From NCBI GenBank assembly GCA_016169945.1, contig JADLSH010000110.1:1468001-1532000 (forward strand): a stretch of DNA of 64,000 nucleotides, read 5' to 3'. The stretch is from Trachythela sp. YZ-2020. Its lineage: Eukaryota > Cnidaria > Anthozoa > Malacalcyonacea > Clavulariidae. This document shows positions 12,871-23,190 of the stretch, piece by piece (within the stretch, counting starts at the first letter, position 1; each line of letters starts with the position of its first letter). The position numbers and the translations under genes are program-made. The notes below the pieces were generated by a model. It saw only the letters and a program-made list of their open reading frames with translations. It did no database searches and had not been told where the DNA came from.

Positions 12871-13096
12871 GGTTCAGGGTCGTCAGGGAATAGCTACCCC
12901 TGGCAAGGCTCTGCTTTATGGTCAGAGCATTCAGTTCAGTCAATCAGTTCAGCTTAAGGTGTGACGTGAGTAGGGATGATGTTTGTCATAATATGAGTCT
13001 TCACACCCCAGAACCCCTTCTCCCACAAAATATGTTTTGTTTGAATTGTGTTTTTATAAATATGGTTTTATATCAACAGCTTGGGTCATTAAAGCA

Positions 13097-14214
13097 AATT
13101 TATAGACAATATAAATTTAAGTTAATGAGACAACGCGTTGAAGCTAGTATGTTAAGCAAGATATCAGATAAGTTTCTGTCTCAAAGGCGGTGATTCCTTC
13201 CGTCCTGGCCTCAAGGAATGCATTGTTTAGTTTTACTTATTGACAGATAGTTCAAAGATCATTTTAATCATTGGGCATGCTTTCACGTGAGCAGCCCTTG
13301 ATATTGCATGCTAACGCTTCCTACTAACAAATTGACCAATCATAACGCGCAATATAATACAAGTTAATTAGCGCATAACTTGCAGGATGCTAACAAGATC
13401 ATATCATTTATACTGAGCGCTTCGCTTACTCAAGTTATTGAAATAATTTCCCACCCACCTCCTTGGCTATTCAGCCTGACGTTTGCTCTAAGTTAGAGTT
13501 ACCTTTAATATGTTAAAAATTGCAAATTCATCGATATAATATTGGTAGTTAATATATCAGTGGAAATAATAGCTATTATATAAAAATGGAAGCAGCTATC
13601 ATCAACTGTCTTCAACACCGTATACTGGATCAAGGACTCGAGAAAGGACATTTTGGAAAGAGACACAAACAATGTTGCTGCTAGATAATGCCTTTACTTT
13701 AGTATGTATATAGTTAAAAACTAACGTTTTCGGTCGCAGACTATTTTGTTATTTTGGTTAATAAATTTGTGGTTCGGGTTGAAGTCTCCAAAATGTCAAC
13801 TTCAGGCCCATAGACTCAATATACGTCACACATATACCATATAATTAAGGACTGTCCATATAGGGGTTTATCGCCCCTTGGTCAGGTTAAGAACTGCCCG
13901 TATGGGTCTAGCACTCTGGGTCAGGTTAAGGACTGTCCATGGGGAGGGGTTTCCCCCTTGGTCAGGTTAAGAACTGTCCAAGTGTTTCTTGGTTCAGGGT
14001 CGTCAGGGAATAGCTACCCCTGGCAAGGCTCTGCTTTATGGTCAGAGCATTCAGTTCAGTCAATCAGTTCAGCTTAAGGTGTGACGTGAGTAGGGATGAT
14101 GTTTGTCATAATATGAGTCTTCACACCCCAGAACCCCTTCTCCCACAAAATATGTTTTGTTTGAATTGTGTTTTTATAAATATGGTTTTATATCAACAGC
14201 TTGGGTCATTAAGT
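13097..14214. mobile_element. Insertion unit B, shorter relative of unit A
   Basis: Starts with the same AATTTATAGACAATATAAAT as unit A and ends TTGGGTCATTAAGT. It shares about 350 bp at the start and 440 bp at the end with A but has only about 320 bp of unrelated middle. Between A and B are the bases AGCA (13093-13096), which match the outer target bases TAGCA minus one. The simplest reading is two successive insertions of one family into the same site, with a few bases lost at the junction; tandem duplication followed by replacement of the middle is the alternative. Confidence 0.7.
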
Positions 14215-14215
14215 T

Positions 14216-14902
14216 AGCACAAACATGGGACGTAATTTCCTTAGTTTAATTGACAAGCATTTTCCACCGCACCACAAGCTACATAAAATTTTTAACAGAA
14301 ATACGGTTAAAGTAAGCTATAGCTGCATGAACAATATTAAGTCAGTAATCACTAAACACAATGCACGCATATCTAGAAATAACAAGCCACAGGAGAGGGA
14401 CACTACCAATTGCAGTTGTAGAAAAAACACCATTTGCCTGCTTCAAAAACAATGCATGACTAGGGACATAGTATACAAAGCAACAGTCACAGTAAGCAAC
14501 ACAAACACGATCAAAAATTACATTGGCATGACTGCAACCACATTCAAAGAGCGATTGGCCAACCACACTAAATCTTTTCAGCATAAAAAGCATGCAAATG
14601 ACACGGAACTTTCGAAATATATTTGGACATTGAAAGAAAACAATAAGGATTTCAGTATTAATTGGCAAATTTTAAAACATTCTATTTCGTATACGGGAGG
14701 ATCAAAACGATGCAATTTATGTTTAGAAGAAAAATTTTGTATTTTGAAAGAAAAAAACAAGGATTGTTCACTCAACAAAAGAGCTGAAATAATTTCACGA
14801 TGTCGTCATCGTAACAAATTTCGCGTAAACAACGCAAACAAAGCCATGCATGCACACATTGTCTCCCACACACACCCCCACGCCCCGGCAGGAAGCATAT
14901 AA
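14216..14902 (+). pseudogene. Penelope-like element, GIY-YIG endonuclease part
   Basis: This is the C-terminal portion of the same Penelope-like protein whose RT ends at 9651; removing the insert would restore the reading frame near the TAGCA target. It opens with GRNFLSLIDKHFPPHHKLHK and VKVSYSCMNN, then a cysteine cluster (CSCRKNTICLL, CMTRDIVYKA) and the nuclease block in which NYIGMTATTFKERLANH supplies the YIG, the conserved Arg and the His. Downstream are ELSKYIW, the NLCLEEK block and SLNKRAEIISRCRHRNKF, all standard for the family. The frame is open to a stop at 14900-14902. The ATG at 14225 is internal to the ancestral protein and is not a true start. GIY-YIG places the element with the endonuclease-bearing Penelope clades. 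Confidence 0.92.
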
Positions 14903-14920
14903 GCGGTCATTTCTTTCGAT

Positions 14921-14976
14921 ACTTGTAAACTGCCTGATGATTCTTTTACAGATGAAACAGCCTGTTGCAGACAAGT
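14921..14976 (+). ncRNA. Hammerhead ribozyme-like motif 1 (weak stem II)
   Basis: Type I layout. Core CTGATGA is at 14934-14940 and GAAA at 14954-14957. Stem I pairs CTGC (14930-14933) with GCAG (14967-14970) and, past an AAA bulge, ACTTGT (14921-14926) with ACAAGT (14971-14976). Stem III pairs ACA with TGT around a GCC loop, and the cleavage triplet is GTT ending at 14966. Stem II is only TCT/AGA closed by a U-U mismatch at its base, so activity may be reduced or lost. Confidence 0.7.
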
Positions 14977-15164
14977 TTTGAGGTAAGCGAAAATCTATAT
15001 ATATAAAGCTCACTTCCCTTGTGGTCGTTTGAGCACTCTGGCCCCAAGACATTTCACGCATGTCTGGATGCGCATGTGTCTGAGTATTGTACCACATGCG
15101 CTTGGTGAGGGCAAGAGTATGGTGTATAAATACGAAGTCACTCGCATCTAGACTGCGTTACAAG

Positions 15165-15208
15165 CTGCACTGACGAGCCGTTGAACGGCGAAACATGCAT
15201 GTCTGCAG
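15165..15208 (+). ncRNA. Hammerhead ribozyme motif 2, all core bases intact
   Basis: Type I minimal hammerhead. Stem I pairs CTGCA (15165-15169) with TGCAG (15204-15208). The core CTGACGA (15170-15176) is followed by stem II GCCGT-TGA-ACGGC (15177-15189) and GAAA (15190-15193). Stem III is ACA-TGCA-TGT (15193-15202). The cleavage position is C15203, after GT, in a GTC triplet. Every invariant core base is present. Penelope-like elements are known to carry such ribozymes with short stem III in their pseudo-LTRs, and this one lies just downstream of a Penelope endonuclease frame on the same strand. Confidence 0.88.
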
Positions 15209-15218
15209 ATTTGACTAT

Positions 15219-15268
15219 ATATATATATATATATATAGTTAGCTAAATCTTATAAAGTTATATATATA
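15219..15268. repeat. TA dinucleotide microsatellite
   Basis: A run of TA repeats at 15219-15238 followed by a second short run near 15259. A short TAGA run follows near 15465-15478. Confidence 0.85.
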
Positions 15269-15539
15269 TAAATACTTAAAATGTTTGTATTGCTACTCGG
15301 AGTTTCATGCCGTAAAGGCAATATTCAGGCAATAGTTAATGCTTCTGTAGAATAGTTCGTTGGTGTTTGCTGACGATACTCTTTGTTTGTTGACGCGTGT
15401 TCACTTTTTGCGCGCGACCATAATGATTTTCCCGCCAAATAACAATATATATATATAGGTAGATGGATAGATAGATAGTATATTTAAAAATTCACATCGC
15501 GGCGAGTAGCTGAATTGCGTGATTTACAGTAAGATATTA

Positions 15540-16323
15540 CAGGGTTTTTTTTAAGAAAAATTTAGAACTGCACATTTTGTCATACTGTCCCAACACGCCA
15601 GGGCCTTTTTTAAGAAATGGTTAGTGGGGGGGGGGCATCAACGAAAATGGACCTAACAAGAATGTGGTATATTGAGGGTGTGTGGATGTGGTTGGGGGTC
15701 TGGGGGTCCTCCCCAGAAAATTTTTGTATTTTTGAGTTTCTGTGGCTTGATTTCCTGCATTTTCAGAGACATTTTTTGAAATATCCCATCTAAACAGACT
15801 GAGCTTTTGGTGTAAAAGCAATGCTTTGTTATGAGAATATCATAACTTTCTTCTGACCTAACTTAAGAACTTTTGCTTATATTTTGGACAAAAGGGACCT
15901 TCACTGGGAGGATAGTTTACTGGTGCTAACATTGGGGCTGGGGGGGCTTTGGCCCCCCAGTATATTAATTAAAAAAGGCCCTGCGACATGTCATAGCATG
16001 AAATTCAACTCGCGCAAATGGCACCATTTTTTTTCTTATTAAACTTTCATTAACTGATTCTCATCCCTACAAATAGAAACGATGCTGAAAATTGTCAACA
16101 AAAATTATATTGTTGAGTTTGTTATGAGAAATTCTGGTACTGCTTTTGTTATTGAAGCTATATGTATTCCATTTATTCCTTCGATTACTTTAGTTTTCTA
16201 CAATAAATATCCATATCCTGAAAGTTCGTATTTTTTTCAACTGCACAAAATATTTTTTAGAGTTGCACAAATTGATTTAGAACTGCACATTTTGTGTAGA
16301 ACTGCACGTTAAAAAAACCCCTG
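15540..16323. mobile_element. hAT-type element (784 bp) hosting a second one
   Basis: The left end CAGGGTTTTTTTTAAG and right end TTAAAAAAACCCCTG are inverted, and both lead into AGAACTGCAC copies. AGATATTA is duplicated exactly at 15532-15539 and 16324-16331, an 8-bp duplication that fits hAT. A second inverted-repeat element sits inside at 15599-15983. No transposase; frames here are spurious. Confidence 0.9.
15599..15983. mobile_element. Nested hAT-type element (385 bp)
   Basis: Ends CAGGGCCTTTTTTAA and TTAAAAAAGGCCCTG are inverted. Flanking CAACACGC and CGACATGT match at five of eight positions and differ only by transitions, consistent with a decayed 8-bp target duplication. It contains a G-rich run near the left end and a matching C-rich run near the right. 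Confidence 0.8.
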
Positions 16324-16442
16324 AGATATTAAGTTATTAAATTACGAATATATCAGAAAAATGACAATAACATTATAAAACTAAATCTAAAGTAAACTAT
16401 TGCATATGGCAGGAATAAATGTATTTTGAAATCTGTTCGTAT

Positions 16443-18640
16443 CTATTTGTAACATATTAAAAAGTCTATTACTTCTAAGATCGACGTACATAACCTCATG
16501 TTTATAGGAGGTAGTAAATGGTGTAATTTTTGTGATGGATCATTAATAATGTTACTAAAAAGTTTGGAACACATTTCTTCACGTCTTTGAAACAGAGTAG
16601 GGAGACTAAAATGTTCTAATAATTGACTACATGACTCTCCAGGAGCGATAATCTTTAATACACGTTTCTGCACAAGTTCAAGATCATCACATAGAAACTT
16701 CACCCGACTCGGAAAAACAATCGTTTGAAAGTTTGACTCTCTGCTTTCGATTCATCAAAAAATCGATTGTCCAGCGTGCAATTGCACCAGGAATGGGTAA
16801 TTTGGAAATCTTTTCAGCAAGTAAAGAATGATCGATGAGGTCAAAGGCTTTTTGGTAATCACAAAGAACAACTCTGACAGCAGCACCGGTACCATCAGTT
16901 TCTTGCGCCCATTTGTGAATCATGGAAATAACGGCTAGTGTAGTTGACGATTTAGGTATCGCACCGAATTGATCAGGGTCGATTTCGCTCAAAATTGCTG
17001 GACCTATATGTTTCACCACAACAAAATCCTCGGCAATTTTGGACAGAGCTGGAGTAAGAGATATTGGTCTTAAATGCTTACAAATGTCAAACACTGGTTT
17101 CGTTTTTGTCAGTGGAACAATGTCAGCAACCTTCCAAGATGAGGGAAGTCGTTGTTCTGCAAAGCTGCTGTTGAATATCGCGCAAACAGGTTGGGCAAGA
17201 ACATTTGCGTATTCTTTAAGAAACCAATTCGGGACACCATCAGGTCCGGACGCTTTTCCTGGTTTAAGTGTAACAAGAGCCTCGTACACTTCCTGTTCGT
17301 TGAGTTGAAGAAAGAAGTTGGTTGGTTGAAAAGGGGGAAGAGAGTCAAGAGGCTGGTAAACTTTCATAGGTTCAAGACAAGCATTGTTAATAAGGTTGGC
17401 GATATCAGGAGGTGTCATATCGCCGATATTATCTATATGGAGTTGTTTTCTTAAATCCTCTGACTCCATGGCAGGTAACATACCAGCGATTTGCTTCAGC
17501 TCCTTCCGCCACTGACCTGGTTTCGTCCTTTTAAGATGTTCTGTTTTTGACGAATAAAATTTCTCACGACATAATTTACGTTCACGGTTAACACGATTGC
17601 GGTAGTACCTGAAACATTTATTATTGCCATTAGAAAAGGCAACGTATACTTGGCGTTTCTTGAGAAGCTTTTTGAAATCGGCCGTAATCCATGGGGGTTC
17701 ATTTATATGTAGGGTTGACTTTCTAATGGGCATCATGCTGTTGATAACGAGAAGAACCAGATCAACAAATAGCTCGAGTTAATTATTTTCGCAACTTTCG
17801 ACCCCATTTAAAATAGACCAATCAATGGATGCTATAAATATCTCCCAAGTTCACGTTTTTTGCTCGGCCGTTTATCCCTGCTTGTCACAATTTTTCGGCT
17901 GCAACACGTTGTCTTTTTTTTGGGTTCAGGATAATTACATTGTGGTCAGAGTGGCCAAAAGGCGGATATTTTCCCACAGAATTCTTCTCGTAAAACGAAT
18001 GTAAGTTGGTAATCACAAGGTCCAGAGTCTGGTCGGCTCTAGTTGGAACATTGACCATTTGCTTGCAATTAAACTGTGTCAAGAGACGACCAAATTTCAA
18101 ACGTGTAAAGTCACCTGCCAGTATTAAACCACAACCGGGATAAAAGCTCACTATTGATGTTAAAAATATAGATGAGAAATGAAGCATGTGTCCGTCATTA
18201 GCGTTAGGTGGGTGATAAACGACGTCGTGTACTATACAAGGAACGCCGCGTGGGAGTCTTTTGGGCCTAAGGTAGACCCAAAGAACTTTAAAGTCTGAAA
18301 AATGGAATTGGACCAAACGTTTATCAAAAATTGAGTTCTTTACATTATTACATAGACACCAACATCTCCATGAGTACCCATAGATCGGTTTTTATAAATA
18401 AAATTGTATTCAGAAATATGAAGGCAAGTATCACTAATTGATCCATGCAACCAAGTTTCCGTAATGCAAGCTAAATGAGGATTATTTTCGCCAGTAAAGC
18501 AACTCACTTCATCCATTTTTGGGGCTAGAGACATAGTGTTTGTAGGTAAAAGTTTAGGAACAAAGACATGATCGCTAATTTGAGATTTAACAGGAACGAC
18601 GGTTAGATTTTCCTTCGGCCTTGTCTGTAAAAAGACAGTT
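16443..18640 (-). pseudogene. CR1/L2-like non-LTR retrotransposon, catalytic block deleted
   Basis: Read on the minus strand the order is endonuclease then RT. The endonuclease shows LACITETWL and ISEYNFIYKNR (about 18340-18534), then VYHPPNAND, AGDFTRLKF, TRADQTLDLVIT and GHSDHNVI (17885-18316). The RT (16687-17736) shows LKPGKASGPDGVPNWFLK, ADIVPL-K, HLRPISLTPALSKI, DQFGAIPKSSTTLA and CDYQKAFDLIDHSLL. After VKLSNDCFSES the frame jumps directly to the C-terminal LVQKRVLKIIAPG block (16443-16703). The segment that should hold the YADD catalytic motif is absent, so this copy cannot reverse transcribe. Several frame breaks also separate the parts. The 5' ORF1 was not found, and the tail below 16443 is not obvious. 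Confidence 0.88.
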
Positions 18641-19024
18641 GTTATTTTTGCGATTAGTAATTCTTACTGGGATACTATAACTACGCCTAGTTATTGGTCG
18701 AGGTATTGGGTGGTTTTTGAAAGTTAATTATATGTAATATATACAAACCGCACAAGAGGTCTTCATCAGATTTAAAACATCGAGGCGCAGCCGAGTGTTT
18801 TAGATCTGATAAAGGCCGAACTGTAAGGTTTGTATATGACTTCTAAAATGACTCGTTTTGTACGCTCACTGGCGTTGGAATTTTGAAGATTGATGTTATC
18901 TGCGCTGTAAAAATTGAAGGAGAAAATTTGAGCAAGTCTATATCAAATATATAGATCCGCTACGGGTCATGAGTTTCCTTTGTATTTTGCTTATGAATAA
19001 TTAATGAATTTTAGAAATATATAT
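18641..19024. other. Spacer with one imperfect hairpin
   Basis: The segment 18739-18837 folds back on itself: ATATACAAACC is matched by GGTTTGTATAT and ATCAGATTTAAAACA by TGTTTTAGATCTGAT around a GC-rich centre. No gene seen. Confidence 0.5.
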
Positions 19025-20054
19025 AAACTTCAAAGATTTTTTTTTTTTTTTGCACTTCACTTGGTTGAACTAGAAGGTGGATAATCCAAGTGAGTAGACA
19101 TATACACAATTTAAGACCTAACCACTGACCTATACTAAATGGACTGAGCGCGCAATCTATTTTATCAGGAGCTCGATGTCCTCACCACTGCTCACGTCAT
19201 ATAGGTCTTTGCTCTCATGCGTAATGCGTTACGACTTACAAATGCGTTGGTAAACGGCTCGGTTCTATTTTTTTATATGTTTCAAACTCAAAAAAATTGT
19301 TAATAATTTTGTGTTTTTGAGGCAAGAAATTGCTGCGAAATCATTGTAGAAAGTAAGTCAGTTTATACTAAATGTGACTTTATGAAATTGGCGGGCTGTC
19401 AAGTATGTTTTCAACTCTCAATTAAAGCCGTATACATGTTTATAAAAAAATCTCAAATAGCCGTAGAAAACTCCACAAAAACAATATTTTACTCAGTATA
19501 ATACCAGGAAAGATTGTCGGCAAAAAATTTTCATGTCAACAGAAGGTTAGTACTTACATAACACGACTTATGGAAAAACTATAGCATAAATACCAGCAAT
19601 CATCGATGGCCCGAAGCTCTTCTTGTGGTCGTGTATAAAAACATACCGAAGCCATCGTTTTATTTAAAATTAAAATGTTTGTTTTCAAACTTGCAACAGG
19701 AAAATATACTCCTATTTTGGAAAAGGTTGTTCTCAACTCGAAGGTAGTAAATATTTACCAAAAACAGCAAAGTTTGCAAAAAAACACAACACAGAATTGA
19801 CTTCGTTAATCGTTAAATTTCAAAAACACATATTCGCCAGCGAGCACAAGTAACATTAGGAAAATATCGGTATGCGGTAATTTTCATCGATGCGAGGACC
19901 TATATGACGTCAGCAACGGTGAGGACGCTTTTTGATCTCGAGCACTCAGTCCATTTAGTATAGGTCAGTGGACCTAACCAGGAACGGTTGCGAAAAATGC
20001 GACACTAGGTCCTCTGGCAGGAATTGAACCCACGGCCCTTCGATTCCGGTGCAG
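19025..20054 (-). mobile_element. tRNA-headed SINE, minus strand, split by a hAT-type element
   Basis: The body and poly-A-like tail of the SINE seen at 20084-20287 appear here in reverse: a T run, then TGCACTTCACTTGGTTGAAC at 19051-19070. The rest resumes after 19971 with GACCTAACC, AACGGTTGCG and the B-box side of the tRNA-like head, ending inside the anticodon arm near 20054. The interruption is the element at 19123-19970. Confidence 0.85.
19123..19970. mobile_element. hAT-type element (848 bp) inserted in a SINE
   Basis: The left end CACTGACCTATACTAAATGG is matched exactly in inverse at the right end, 26 bp in all. GACCTAAC is duplicated at 19115-19122 and 19971-19978, and the uninterrupted SINE copies nearby have it once, which proves an 8-bp target duplication. 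CACTG-type ends plus 8 bp point to hAT. No transposase frame. Confidence 0.93.
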
Positions 20055-20083
20055 CCGTAAGTTCTGTTACAGCTCAGCAACTG

Positions 20084-20287
20084 GCCTCTGTAGCTCAGTT
20101 GGTTAGAGCGCTGCACCGGAATCGCAGGGTCGTGGGTTCAATTCCTGCCAGAGGACCTAGTGTTGCATTTTTCGCAACCGTTCCTGGTTAGGTCTTAAAT
20201 TGTGTATATATCTACTCACTTGGATTATCCACCAAACCCAGTATTCTAGTTCAACCAAGTGAAGTGCAAAAAAAATCTTTGAAGTTT
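20084..20287 (+). mobile_element. tRNA-derived SINE, copy 1
   Basis: The head (20084-20157) keeps a good A box (TAGCTCAGTTGG, 20091-20102) and B box (GGTTCAATTCC, 20135-20145) and can fold as a cloverleaf. However, position 33 is C instead of T and the first acceptor pair is mismatched, so it is a SINE head and not a working tRNA. A shared body follows: TAGTGTTGCATTTTTCGCAA, TTCCTGGTTAGGTCTTAAAT, ACTTGGATTATCCACC and an A-run. Confidence 0.88.
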
Positions 20288-20354
20288 ACCTTATCACAAC
20301 CCGCACACCCGATAACCTATATATACAGAACTTACGGTTACAGCTCAGCAACTG

Positions 20355-20512
20355 GCCTCTGTAGCTCAGTTGGTTAGAGCGCTGCACCGGAATCGCAGGG
20401 CCGTGGGTTCAATTCCTGCCAGAGGACCTAGTGTTGCATTTTTCGCAACCGTTCCTGGTTAGGTCTTAAATTGTGTATATATCTACCCACTTGGATTATC
20501 CACCAAACCCAG
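20355..20512 (+). mobile_element. tRNA-derived SINE, copy 2 (3' truncated)
   Basis: Nearly identical to copy 1 from GCCTCTGTAGCTCAGTTGG to CCACCAAACCCAG, but it stops before the A-run. Both copies are preceded by TTACAGCTCAGCAACTG, so the duplication includes some flank; this may be a local duplication and not a second insertion. Confidence 0.85.
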
Positions 20513-20715
20513 CATTAACTCTCTAAATGCGTTAATGGAAAGATATATAAATGGGGTTATTAGCATCACCTAACGTTATATTTTTGAAGGAACATATTAG
20601 TCTACTGCATTCCTGATACTCATTTTTCGATGTTTACCGAAAATTTGTAAAAATACCTCTATCGGTTAATTATCGGTTAATTATCTAAATGGTTAGTTAT
20701 CGTGATCATTCAAAT

Positions 20716-21395
20716 ACCAATCGATTGACATTATGTTAGTTGTTCAATCCAGTGCAAAAATTTGAATCTTTGATTTACTGTAAGCTAAAGGGGGCATCTG
20801 TATCACGGCCGCAACTCTGTATCAGGGCCGCCCAGTGGGGGAGAGTGGGTGGGGCAAAGAGGGCAATTTTCCCCGGCCCCTAGTTAAAGGGGACCCCAAA
20901 TGCTTCTGAGCAGCCCTGTGTGGGAAATGTAAACTCGTACGCCCTTATATTCGTCGTATTTTCATGCATTCAATATGCCAGACACCAAGAAACGGCGGTC
21001 TTTGCTTAGAATCCTAGGATTAGGAGTAAACGTTTATGAGTGACGAAGGTATCCAGAATACACAAAATCTGCTTTTTTTTGTTTGTTATATTTGTATTTC
21101 AATATACCAATCGATTGACATTATGTTAGTTGTTCAATCCAGTGCAAAAATTTGAATCTTTGATTTACTGTAAGCTAAAGGGGGCATCTCAAATGCTTCT
21201 GAGCAGCCCTGTGTGGGAAATGTAAACTCGTACGCCCTTATATTCGTCGTATTTTCATGCATTCAATATGCCAGACACCAAGAAACGGCGGTCTTTGCTT
21301 AGAATCCTAGGATTAGGAGTAAACGTTTATGAGTGACGAAGGTATCCAGAATACACAAAATCTGCTTTTTTTTGTTTGTTATATTTGTATTTCCA
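20716..21395 (+). repeat. Recent tandem duplication, 390-bp period
   Basis: ACCAATCGATTGACATTATG begins at 20716 and 21106. The two copies are almost identical except that copy 1 has 97 extra bases (20800-20896), a GC-rich block with GGCCGCCCAGTGGGGGAGAG. Whether copy 1 gained or copy 2 lost that block cannot be decided here. Confidence 0.92.
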
Positions 21396-23190
21396 TTTCT
21401 CCAGCTGCCCGGCCTACTTTGAAGTTATATCCATCGTCCTAAAACGCGGAATGAAACTTAATTTTTATATTCTCCCTTTTTGTGTGAAAGTACTTCATAT
21501 TAACGAAATGTAACACTTTTATATATTTTCAGCTAGACGCTAGGGGTGCTGAATGTAAAATGCCGTAGGCGTAGTTTATCTTGAAAATATGCTTTTTAAT
21601 TAATGCGTCACCATGCCTGATGCAAACAACTACAGGATGTAAAAACGACCTCAATTTAAATGTAAATTACGAAAGTATTAAAACAGTATATGTTTTATGT
21701 TTATATTCAGTTACTATCGAACTTTCCAGCAATGCGTACGTTATTTATTTAAATTTGAACGCTTGCTTGGCGAATATAGGCTAATATTATTTTTAGTAAA
21801 TGAGATTGGAGGGTCAAAAATTTGAAATGCAACAAAAGTTTGAGTGTCTTAATCGGGCATCCCATTAGCGTAACTTACCTGTAGTTATGCAGAGTTTCGA
21901 TTGTTTCAGAAGTTCTCGGCACTATGGCAAACCATGTAAACACTAATTGAAAATTATTTTGAACTACGGCTTATACTACTTCGCTTAATCACTAAATGAA
22001 CCCATTTTCAATGCGCGTCGTTAGTTGCAGAAGGCTAACATTAGTAGGCCTTAACACGGAATGAAAAATCAAATTGGCTTAGGTGCAAATGTATGTGCAT
22101 GTTTGATGCCAATTGCAGAATAGACCATCTTCGTCCAGATTTACACCTGTGCGAGAGTCCAATTGTCGCGATCCCACGAGGTGTAGATTAAGTGCAATAT
22201 AGATTTGCGCATATTGCCAAAAGTAAGTGTGAATTCATTGCGAAAGTAAGGATCGCAAAATTTATCGGACATGGGGCAAATATAAGCACATTTTTAACAA
22301 TTGCAGTAGATGCGAATTTACTGTCAAATTCTTGTAAATACGAGAATCGTACAAGAAGCCACAGATATAGTTTCGTAATTGCGAATATCATTCAGCTGTA
22401 TGATATGCAAATGACTGCTTTTCAAACTTTTTCAGTTAGTGAATATTTATAACTATACAGTTATTTGACCTACAGTAAAAATGCAATACAGGCGTATAAG
22501 TCCCATGCACTTAAGCACTAATTAGGCATGAGCAAAAACAGAGAAAACAGGATGTTGTGGGATATTCTTTTAAAAGTGTTTGCAAAAATTTAAGTCCAAT
22601 CTATATGCAGTATATTAAGGTATAGTGTAACGCCCAGATATAATATGATAGTGTCATTTTCAAGTTTCCTGAGTTAAACAGTTTTTTTTCAGCCGCAAAC
22701 AATATGTCTAGAATAGAACTGGAAAAACATAGATTGATACATAGATTGAGGTGTCATTTAATAATTAACGGCTAAATTTCCATCTAATCAACCTTATGTT
22801 TTTCGCACTAATGTCGACACCAATATCTATATTAATCGTTGCTCATGTTACAAGGATCCATTAAGCAAATCGATTGTATCATTCTAGGCTGTTGGGAGAA
22901 AAATATAACCATTTTGTATTTCAATCGTGTTTTCATTCTATCTTACGACAATCAATGAAACGTTATATTTAAAGCTAAAGTTTGTGCGAATGGCGGGTCA
23001 AACGTGACTTTCGGGTAATTGCCGTTCAGAATAGCGAGTGAATTGTAAGTACCGAGTCAGCCGTGGGTGTCTTACGACGACTGTCCACGCTGAAAGACCG
23101 TCTTACTATTGCGCCACATGACACGCATGCTTACCGAGAAGACACTCGATACTAACGATTAATTCGTTGCTCCATCCATTCGATAACGCG
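21396..23190. other. AT-rich spacer, nothing recognised
   Basis: No credible gene. Short open frames near 21581 and 22192 have no recognisable features and lie in AT-rich DNA. Confidence 0.3.

Larger units (their letters stand above)
9652..13092. mobile_element. Insertion unit A inside the Penelope-like element
   Basis: Foreign DNA interrupts the Penelope coding frame here. Unit A starts AATTTATAGACAATATAAAT and ends TTGGGTCATTAA. Its first 350 bp and last 440 bp are nearly identical to the start and end of unit B (13097-14214), while the middle (about 10004-12645) is different and includes its own hAT-type element. The composite A plus B is flanked by TAGCA at 9647-9651 and 14215-14219. No inverted ends, poly-A tail or transposase were seen, so the class is unknown. 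Its open frames are short and unsupported. Confidence 0.7.
14903..15260 (+). mobile_element. 3' region (pseudo-LTR) of the Penelope-like element
   Basis: Non-coding sequence between the endonuclease stop and a TA-rich run. It carries two hammerhead ribozyme-shaped motifs (14921-14976 and 15165-15208), the hallmark of Penelope pseudo-LTRs. The outer limit near 15260 is approximate because no second copy of this region was found in the window. Confidence 0.75.

Noticed and set aside
9652..14214. Insert in the Penelope element as an ordinary LTR retrotransposon
   Set aside because: Ends are not TG/CA, no gag, protease, integrase or RT is present, and the shared parts are both ends of each unit and not one long terminal repeat on each side.
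14225..14902. A separate endonuclease gene starting at the ATG at 14225
   Set aside because: The residues before the ATG are in frame with the Penelope protein, and the TAGCA target duplication shows the frame was continuous with the RT before the insertion.
20084..20157. A functional tRNA gene
   Set aside because: The anticodon loop has C at position 33, the first acceptor pair is mismatched, and the stretch continues into a SINE body with a poly-A-like end shared by other copies.
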